DNA from: Candidatus Cryptobacteroides faecihippi
Lineage (GTDB): Bacteria; Bacteroidota; Bacteroidia; Bacteroidales; UBA932
Direction of reading: 5' to 3'
Length of the DNA: 46,147 bases
Assembly: GCA_018066065.1 (NCBI GenBank)
Contig: JAGHSC010000173.1
Coordinates: 1 to 46,147, forward strand
The notes beneath the pieces were generated by a model, which was not told the DNA's origin, searched no databases, and was given only the letters and a program-made list of their open reading frames with translations. Position numbers and translations under genes: made by a program. Positions within the stretch are counted from its first letter, which is position 1. Every line of letters starts with the position of its first letter. This document shows positions 35,340-41,862 of this stretch, one piece after another.

Positions 35340-35819
35340 ATGAAAACTCGTCTATCAATCATCTTACTTGCCGTTGCCGCTCTGTTTTCATCATGCGGTA
35401 CGACAGCTGTCACCCCTGCTGAAGTCGCAAGGTACAGCAACTCGATCATCAACCACGACCTGGTGATCGACATCATCAGCATCCAGCCATCAAAGGGTGC
35501 GATAAGATACCCTGGTGGAGCATGTTTCTTCACGATCAAGGACGGCACCATCGACGGCAGACTCCCATTCTTCGGAGATGCCTTCAACAGCCTTTTCAGC
35601 GGTGACGACGTAAGCTATGTCTTCAACAAGAGTGCAATCGACATCACCGAGAACTTCACAAAGGCGGAAAAGGGTCGCTACATCTACACGTTCGACGCCC
35701 AGACTGCAGGAAGGGAGAAGGTTTCATTCGTCATAACCTTCACCAAGTCAGGCAGGGCTGACATCATTGCAAAGTGCACCAACCGCTCCCTGATGACCTA
35801 CACCGGCCAGATCCGCTAG
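35340..35819 (+). CDS. DUF4251 family lipoprotein
   Basis: A 159-residue lipoprotein with lipobox LFSSC (Cys19). The mature part matches the Bacteroidota DUF4251 pattern: a pro-segment with IISIQPSKGAIRYPGG, then FTIKDGTIDGRLPFFGDAF, and the C-terminal beta strand FTKSGRADIIAKCTNRSLMTYTGQI. Function is unknown for the family; it is thought to be periplasmic or surface-exposed. It is the last gene of the plus-strand set, and a hairpin terminator follows 20 bases after its stop. Confidence 0.85.
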   Translation: MKTRLSIILLAVAALFSSCGTTAVTPAEVARYSNSIINHDLVIDIISIQPSKGAIRYPGGACFFTIKDGTIDGRLPFFGDAFNSLFSGDDVSYVFNKSAIDITENFTKAEKGRYIYTFDAQTAGREKVSFVITFTKSGRADIIAKCTNRSLMTYTGQIR

Positions 35820-35839
35820 CTGGATCCGACCATAAAGTT

Positions 35840-35882
35840 CAGACTACTCGTTGTCCTCGGGCCACGGGTAGTCTGTCTTTTT
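35840..35882 (+). terminator. Intrinsic terminator of the DmpA-glpKF operon
   Basis: CAGACTACTCG (35840-35850) pairs with CGGGTAGTCTG (35865-35875) in an 11-bp stem with one G-U pair, followed by TCTTTTT (35876-35882). It lies within the last codons of the convergent GH106 gene, whose stop is at 35844-35846. The same bases therefore serve as coding sequence on one strand and terminator on the other. Confidence 0.85.
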
Positions 35883-38714
35883 AAGGGTTACCGGACCGAT
35901 GAGACCGGCCGGAAGGAGTTGGCTTTCTGAATCGAAGAACTTCATTGCCGTGTAGCAGATGCGCTCCGCACCTGGTCTCTCGTCCCCGACCAGCCTGTTT
36001 GTCCAGCAGTTCGTCACGGTGATCTCCAGCGAGTTCGTTCCCTCCCTGAGTGCTGCGGTCACGTCCACGCGGAAAGGCTTCTTCCACAGCAGCCCGAGAT
36101 CTTTCCCGTTCAGCCTGACCCTTGCCATGTCGCAGACCTCGCCAAGATCCAGGAAAACCTTCCCGAAAGGTAGCTCGTCAATCTCGAAATCCTTTGAATA
36201 TGTGGCACTTCCGGAGAAGCACCTGATGCCGTCGTCAGAGCAGTGCGTCCAGGATTCCAGTTCCTTGAACATGTGCTCTGCGGGGGCTCCGCGACCTTCC
36301 TGGAACCTGACGCTCCACGGGCCGGCAATCTCGAGGCTGTCACTCACCGTGACTTCGGGAACCATGAAGGACGCCTCATCCGTGTCCTCTGTCATGACAA
36401 TGAACTGAGAATCATCAGGCGTCATGTGCAGCAGGACTTCGGTCCTGCCGTCCTTCCGGCTGAAGGAAGCATCCTCGATGGAGCCATCGTCCGCATGCCA
36501 GATCACAGGCCTGCATCCGTCAGCTCTCAGCGAGACCTCGACCTTCCTTCCTGACTTCGAGAGATTTGCCACCCAGTAGATGTCTCCCTTGTCCAGCTTC
36601 CTGTGCACGAACCTGAGACTGTCGGAAGATCCTCCCGAGACCACTTCCATGTCCATTTCCAGCCCCGAGGAGAGCAGAGCCTTCTGAATGTCCTCATATT
36701 CAATGACATTCCTTCTGCCTCTGTCCCAGACTCTGGAGACCATCCTTGCAAACCTGGCATCGCTGGCCTTCAGGTTGGCGCATCCGACAGGCCTTGGCCC
36801 CTGGATGACGACGCCTCTGCGCGCCAGCTTGAGGATCTTCTTCAGCACCGGCATGGACATGTACCTGACCTCCCTGTCGATGACCAGGACGCCGTAGTCC
36901 ATGCCTGTGTCCGTGACTAGATGCTTCCTCCTCACCTTGAGCATGTTGAGAAGTATGTCAGCGTTGATGAAATCGAAGTTGAATCCTTCCGGGATGGAGA
37001 CTCTTTCCGAGAAGAACCTTCCGGTGACGTTCCTGTCCTCGCCGTAGAAGTAGGCTATGTCCGCAGCGTTCCTTCCCTGCTGTAGCATGTAGCAGCTCCT
37101 GGAGAGGTAGTCTGTCCAGGTCCTGGCTTCCTCTGCCCAGGTGTCATGCCTGGTGAACCACTGACCGTATCTTCCGAGTCCGAGTCCCGGGACGTGGTCA
37201 TCTGACGGCTGGTGCACCGAGGTGTGGATGGTGAATCTGTTCAATCCGCAGGCCATTGCAGCATCGGCCGCCGGCTTCAGGTTGCCTGGGTTGCACCTGT
37301 AGGCTTCGAATCCGTCCCACTTTCCTGGGAAACCATTGGTGGTGAATGACTCAGCTGCGCAGATGTTCTGCCCGTAGATGTGTGCGACTGATGAGGATTC
37401 CTTGAGATCGGCCTCGCAGGTCGGGTAGAGGTCATGCCAGCCGGCCCTGTACCTGACCCAGAAGGCGGACATAGGGATGTCGGCGTGTCTCTTGACCATC
37501 ATGCCGTCTCCGACGAAGGCTGTCCTTTCCTCGTGTGATTCCGTGTGTCTCTTCATCCCGAGAGGGGAGAGTATCCCGTCCACGACATCGTAGTGGTTCT
37601 CGGCGATCAGTTCCCCAAGGGTCTGCCTCCAGTCGAAGAGGAAACGTTCGCTCTCTTCGGCGCTTCCAATGACCTGGCCGGCAAGCACTGGAAGCCACTG
37701 TCTCAGGCTGTAATGCCTTCTGGCCTGGAATTCCTTCTCCATTCCAGGGGTCCATGTTCCCTTTCCGGATTCGTAGCTGTCGATCATCAGGTGGCTGATG
37801 ACACTGCCAAGCCGGTCATTGCTGGCCTCCCTGTACATCGAGAGATAATTGTCATAGTACCTCCTTACAGCCTCTCTGTCGAGCTTGTCCACCTCCAGTC
37901 CTGTCGCTTCCGGGGAGGCTGGTCCGTTTCTTCTGCCTAGAAGGTTGAAACCGAAGCGGAAGACTTTCCAGCGTCCCTGAGGTGCATCCCATTCGAGGAT
38001 TCCGTCGTTGCAACTGGAAGTTATGTCCAGCACATCGTCAAGAGGGGTGATGTCTTCAGTGGCTCCGGTCCTGATCGAGTCCGTGATTGTGTAGTCTGTG
38101 TCGAACCCGCTCCTTACCCTGCTGCAGGCTATCCTGGCCGTGTCCATCGGAGGGCACTTCACCGCAATCACGCAGATGTCCCTGTAGAAGGAGTATCTTT
38201 CAGGATCATCCTTGAATGCCAGCTCTTCCTGGTAAGGTCCGCTGTTGCGGAGCGGTTCAGGGAGCGGCCCCCTGAAATGCGTGCCTCCCTCGACAGACAT
38301 CTCCCTCCAAGTCAGCTTCTTCTCTGCATCCTCCTCACTGACCCAGGGACCTCCGGTGATGCTCCATCCCGGGGAACTGGCGATCGTTACTTCCATCCCG
38401 AGGGAATCTGCGAGGTCCAGAGCATAGTTGAAGGCATCCTTCCATTCCTCAGACATGTAGACGAGTCTCCTGTCGACGATCTGAGGGCTCTCGAGGCCTG
38501 CATCGAAGTTGTGGAAACCGACGATTCCGGCGCGGTCCATCCATTCGAGATCCTTGCGGATACCGTCCTTGGTGATGTTCCCGTTCATCCAGTGCCACCA
38601 TACTCTTGGCCGGTATTGGCGTGGCGGGTTGCGGAATTCTTCGATGGATGGCTGGGCGATGGCGGAGGAAAGCACCGTCATGAGCAGTATGGAGAGAGAG
38701 ATCAAGCGTTTCAT
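35844..38714 (-). CDS. GH106 alpha-L-rhamnosidase, secreted
   Basis: A 956-residue protein with a signal peptide (MKRLISLSILLMTVLSSAIA). The start of the mature protein is typical of the GH106 family (PF17132): EFRNPPRQYRPRVWWHWMNGNI, then DLEWMDRAGIVGFHNFDAG. A C-terminal GH2-type sugar-binding beta-sandwich ends the protein (LNGKDLGLLWKKPFRVDVT, LEITVTNCWTNRLVGDERPG). GH106 enzymes remove alpha-L-rhamnose from pectic rhamnogalacturonans and related glycans. The frame opens 13 codons earlier (38753), but the ATG at 38714 fits the signal peptide and the promoter position. Its 3' end holds the convergent operon's terminator. A second rhamnosidase (GH78) lies 3 kb away, suggesting a rhamnose-rich target. 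Confidence 0.92.
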   Translation of the reverse strand: MKRLISLSILLMTVLSSAIAQPSIEEFRNPPRQYRPRVWWHWMNGNITKDGIRKDLEWMDRAGIVGFHNFDAGLESPQIVDRRLVYMSEEWKDAFNYALDLADSLGMEVTIASSPGWSITGGPWVSEEDAEKKLTWREMSVEGGTHFRGPLPEPLRNSGPYQEELAFKDDPERYSFYRDICVIAVKCPPMDTARIACSRVRSGFDTDYTITDSIRTGATEDITPLDDVLDITSSCNDGILEWDAPQGRWKVFRFGFNLLGRRNGPASPEATGLEVDKLDREAVRRYYDNYLSMYREASNDRLGSVISHLMIDSYESGKGTWTPGMEKEFQARRHYSLRQWLPVLAGQVIGSAEESERFLFDWRQTLGELIAENHYDVVDGILSPLGMKRHTESHEERTAFVGDGMMVKRHADIPMSAFWVRYRAGWHDLYPTCEADLKESSSVAHIYGQNICAAESFTTNGFPGKWDGFEAYRCNPGNLKPAADAAMACGLNRFTIHTSVHQPSDDHVPGLGLGRYGQWFTRHDTWAEEARTWTDYLSRSCYMLQQGRNAADIAYFYGEDRNVTGRFFSERVSIPEGFNFDFINADILLNMLKVRRKHLVTDTGMDYGVLVIDREVRYMSMPVLKKILKLARRGVVIQGPRPVGCANLKASDARFARMVSRVWDRGRRNVIEYEDIQKALLSSGLEMDMEVVSGGSSDSLRFVHRKLDKGDIYWVANLSKSGRKVEVSLRADGCRPVIWHADDGSIEDASFSRKDGRTEVLLHMTPDDSQFIVMTEDTDEASFMVPEVTVSDSLEIAGPWSVRFQEGRGAPAEHMFKELESWTHCSDDGIRCFSGSATYSKDFEIDELPFGKVFLDLGEVCDMARVRLNGKDLGLLWKKPFRVDVTAALREGTNSLEITVTNCWTNRLVGDERPGAERICYTAMKFFDSESQLLPAGLIGPVTLKKTDYPWPEDNE

Positions 38715-38723
38715 ATCAAGTGA

Positions 38724-38753
38724 TAAAGGTAAGGAATAATCCCATCTTCTCAA
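38724..38753 (-). promoter_or_regulatory. Promoter of the GH106 gene
   Basis: The minus strand reads TACCTTTA at 38724-38731, one mismatch from TAnnTTTG. A TTG at 38751-38753 lies 19 bases upstream as the -33 element. The ATG at 38714 is 9 bases beyond the box, so the leader is very short. Confidence 0.45.
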
Positions 38754-38763
38754 TTATTTTGCG

Positions 38764-38771
38764 TTACTTTG
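38764..38771 (+). promoter_or_regulatory. Possible -7 box of the ketopantoate-reductase-like gene
   Basis: TTACTTTG is one mismatch from TAnnTTTG and ends 6 bases before the ATG at 38778. If used, the message would be nearly leaderless. No clear -33 element is present. Confidence 0.35.
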
Positions 38772-38777
38772 TGGAAT

Positions 38778-39782
38778 ATGAGAACAATGATCTACGGCGC
38801 CGGTTCGCTTGGAACCATACTCGGCGCATTCATCACGAAGAACGGGGGCCAGGTGGACCTCGTCAACCGCAACAAGGCACATGTGGAAGCTCTGAAGGCC
38901 AATGGAGCCACCATCACTGGAACACTTGAATTCAACCAGAAAGTCAATGCAATGACTCCGGACGAGATGACCGGAGTCTACGACATCATCTTCCTGATGA
39001 CCAAGCAGCAGCATAATCCGGAGGTTGTTGCATCCCTCAAGCCTTTCCTGGCAGTCGACGGGGTGATCGTCACTCTCCAGAACGGTCTTCCCGAACTTCA
39101 GATCGGCGAGATTGTCGGTGACGAAAGGGTCCTGGGCTGCACTGTTGCCTGGGGTGCGACGATGAAGGAGCCGGGTGTCTGCGAACTGACCAGCTCACCG
39201 GACAGCCTGACATTCTCACTCGGTTCACTGAGCAGCAAGCCTTCGGCTCACCTCGGTGACGTCAAGGCTCTCCTGGAACTGATGGGACCGGTTGAACTGG
39301 ACTCCAACTTCGTCGGCAACCGCTGGAGCAAGCTTCTGATAAATGCTTCATTCTCAGGGATGAGTGCCGTCATGGGCTGTACTTTCGGGGAAGCTGCAGC
39401 CGACAAGTCCTCCAGAAGGATTGTCCAGGCCATCATCAAGGAATGCATAGAAGTCTGCAAGGCTGCCGGCATCAGGATCGAGCCGATCCAGGGAAAGGAC
39501 GTCGTCAAGCTGCTGGACTTCAACGGTCCGATCAAGAAAGCAATCTCATTCATGATCATACCGATAGCGATCAGGAAGCATGCACTCCTCAAGGCCAGCA
39601 TGCTTCAGGATCTCGAGAAGGGCAAGAAGACCGAGGTTGATGCCATCAACGGCGTTGTCTGCGCCTTCGGCCGCAAGGTCGGAGTCCCTACACCGATGAA
39701 CGACAAGGTCGTCGAGATAATCCACAAGGCGGAAGAAGGGAAACTCTCCCCGGGCCGCTCAAACCTTGAACTGCTCGCATGA
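38778..39782 (+). CDS. panE: Ketopantoate reductase family protein
   Basis: A 334-residue cytoplasmic NADPH-dependent reductase of the PanE/ApbA family, which converts 2-dehydropantoate to pantoate for coenzyme A synthesis. The nucleotide-binding motif is YGAGSLG at the N-terminus. The catalytic Lys is in NRWSKLLINASFSG, and the C-terminal KKTEVDAINGVV carries the conserved acidic and Asn residues. A TTG at 38769 would add three residues, and the ATG at 38787 would shorten it by three; 38778 is preferred. The gene overlaps the following HAD gene by four bases (ATGA). The family includes paralogues with other substrates, so pantoate synthesis is probable rather than certain. Confidence 0.85.
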   Translation: MRTMIYGAGSLGTILGAFITKNGGQVDLVNRNKAHVEALKANGATITGTLEFNQKVNAMTPDEMTGVYDIIFLMTKQQHNPEVVASLKPFLAVDGVIVTLQNGLPELQIGEIVGDERVLGCTVAWGATMKEPGVCELTSSPDSLTFSLGSLSSKPSAHLGDVKALLELMGPVELDSNFVGNRWSKLLINASFSGMSAVMGCTFGEAAADKSSRRIVQAIIKECIEVCKAAGIRIEPIQGKDVVKLLDFNGPIKKAISFMIIPIAIRKHALLKASMLQDLEKGKKTEVDAINGVVCAFGRKVGVPTPMNDKVVEIIHKAEEGKLSPGRSNLELLA

Positions 39783-41232
39783 TGCGGTTCAGCTTAAGGC
39801 GTTTCGCTGCCGTAGCTGCGGCTTCCGTGGCCATCATTCTCTCGTCATGCTCGAGTGGTCCGCTGAAGCACGCCGACTGGGCCCCTGATGTCCGCTCGGC
39901 TCTGAATGATTTCATCCGTACCTACGGCAATGGCCCTCAGAAGGAATATGTTGTCTTCGACTTCGACAACACTACTTCCATCTTTGACATCTCCGAGCAG
40001 CTGATGATCTACCAGCTTGAGACAATGAGCTTCGGCCTCACCCCTCAGGAATTCGTCGAGGCTGTGGTCGAGCCGGAGGCCGATGCACCGCAGCCCGTCA
40101 GGGAGAAGGTTGCCGAACTTGCTGCGGACTACGAAGCCCTTTACGAAAGGTTCGGACATTCACTCCCGCAGGCCTCTCCGAGGACGCAATGCAAGGCGTC
40201 AGGGAGTCCGACCTCTGGAAATCATTTGCCATCGAGATGGGTCACATGTATGACTTCCTTCAGGATTTCATGACTGCCGATGAAGCCTATCTCTGGGTGC
40301 TTGGATGGTTCTCCGGCATGACAGAGGAAGAACTCTACGACCTGGCAAGGAGGTCGCACACTGAATATTCAAGGGTGGAGACGCGCCGCAGGTCATGGAC
40401 CCTCGGGGAAAGGACTCACTCATGGATCGATGGAGTTGCTGTGACCGACAATTTGAGGGAGCTCTGGAAGGCTTTGAATGACAATGGGATAGATGTGTGG
40501 GTCTGCTCTGCGTCTCCCGTGATGCCTGTCCTGGCTGCAGTGGATGCCTTCGGCCTTCACGACATGTGCAGGGGCGTTGTCGCGATGACCATGTCCATCG
40601 ACTCCACCGGCAGGTTCGGAAGCACCTATGACTATGAGACAGGCTATGGATTCCACGCCATCCCTGGCGGAGGCTGGGAGAGGGGAACACTTCCGACCAG
40701 GACCCAGACCATGAGTCAGGGAAAGGTCACCTCGATCGTCAACAGCATCGCACCTGAATATTCAGGCCGCGGGCCGCTTGCCGGTTTCATGGACTCTACA
40801 GGCGATTTCTGCTTCTGCACCGAGTTCTCCTCGCTCAAGCTTGCGCTCTGCTTCAACAGGGCCGACCGCAAGGTGACCGACGGAGGAGCTTTGATCGCGG
40901 AGACTGCTGTCTACGAACGTGACGTGCTGGGCTATGACCTGAAGAAGGCTGCTGCTGCCGGAGATGTGCTCTATCTGCTTCAGGGACGTGACGAAAATGG
41001 TCTCCGAAGCCTTCGCCCATCCAACCTGACGATCCGTTTCGGAGAGACCGTGCAGAAGCTTTTCCGTGGCGCCGAGAACGAGGCACAACTTGAGTACTTC
41101 AAACAGAACAATCTGACAGTGAAAGAGATACTCGAGAGATTCTGCATCGAGACCGAGGCAGATGATGCCTCCAATCCGCTTGGGTTCAAGTACGGTTTCC
41201 TTTCCGACTATCCCGGCTACCGCTCGCTCTGA
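39779..41232 (+). pseudogene. HAD-family phosphatase lipoprotein, frameshifted
   Basis: Two overlapping frames (39779-40273 and a second that runs to 41232) together make one HAD phosphatase. The first frame supplies a lipoprotein signal (ILSSC, Cys24) and HAD motif I (VFDFDNTTS, Asp61 and Asp63). The second supplies motif II (VWVCSASP) and the acidic metal motif (GFMDSTGDF). Sense homology appears to switch frame between about 40160 and 40188, consistent with one missing base; no slippery heptamer is evident. Rejoined, it would be about 484 residues. The DxDNTT motif and overall layout recall phosphorylcholine-phosphatase-like HAD enzymes, but the substrate is uncertain. It may be a real pseudogene or a sequence error. 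It overlaps panE by 4 bases and the convergent LAB_N gene by 47. Confidence 0.8.
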
Positions 41233-41845
41233 CACCGATGACGATGTTCATCAGGTAGGTGATGGCTCCCAGACCCTGCCCGATCAGGAGCACTATGTCC
41301 TTCCTGAAGATTGCGTAGATGATGATCATCACCGATCCGGTCAGGCTGATGATCCAGAACATCAGCGGCAGAGCCGAGACGCTCCTCCTTGCGGAGTAGA
41401 TCACCTGGTAGATGAACCTTGTGTTGAAGACCATCTGCGAGATCGTTCCGAATGCCACCAGCCAGAGAGGGATTCCGTCCTTCCTGAAGAAATCCTGTAC
41501 AAACCGCCCTGCATCGTTGAGGACGAGTGCGGCAGCCAGCACCGGGGTCATGAAGATGACGCCCCTGAAGATGGCCGTCATCCCGTTCCAAGTGCCTCTT
41601 TCCTTGAGGTTCCAGATGTAGATGTAGTAGTTGATGAACTGACCGAAGAGGATTGAGAAATCATTCCTGAGCCATCCGTAGATGAACATCAGCCAGGATC
41701 CGGCCAGGCTGAAGATCCAGAACGAAGTCGGCGAGGCGATCTTCCTTTCCTTCTCGGACTTGTACAGCTGCACTATGATCCTGACGCTGAAGAAAGCCTG
41801 CGCCAGGAAGCCTATTGCCGCCACAACTGTGCTCTGGATGTCCAT
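41186..41845 (-). CDS. Membrane protein with two LAB_N-type domains
   Basis: A 219-residue inner-membrane protein made of two copies of the lipid-A-disaccharide-synthase N-terminal-like (LAB_N, PF07578) module. Copy 1 spans about 11-80 (GFLAQAFFSVRIIVQLYKSE, WLRNDFSILFGQFINYYIYI). Copy 2 spans about 132-202 (GTISQMVFNTRFIYQVIYSA, IFRKDIVLLIGQGLGAITYL). Both share the SxxSFW/PLMFW and GS-x-MxxIY pattern. Each copy has three membrane segments, as in SWEET/PQ-loop-type proteins. No LpxB glycosyltransferase domain is attached. The role is unknown; related free-standing proteins are usually linked with lipid or envelope metabolism. The gene starts 17 bases after the GH78 stop, so the two are probably cotranscribed. 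Confidence 0.85.
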   Translation of the reverse strand: MDIQSTVVAAIGFLAQAFFSVRIIVQLYKSEKERKIASPTSFWIFSLAGSWLMFIYGWLRNDFSILFGQFINYYIYIWNLKERGTWNGMTAIFRGVIFMTPVLAAALVLNDAGRFVQDFFRKDGIPLWLVAFGTISQMVFNTRFIYQVIYSARRSVSALPLMFWIISLTGSVMIIIYAIFRKDIVLLIGQGLGAITYLMNIVIGVRASGSRDSRKGNRT

Positions 41846-41862
41846 CAGGCCGTGTGCGAACC

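Noticed and set aside
40141..40190. Programmed -1 frameshift in the HAD gene
   Set aside because: No X-XXY-YYZ slippery heptamer or following hairpin is evident; a lost base or sequence error is simpler.
41186..41845. Lipid-A-disaccharide synthase (LpxB)
   Set aside because: Only two LAB_N-like membrane modules are present and the glycosyltransferase domain is absent.
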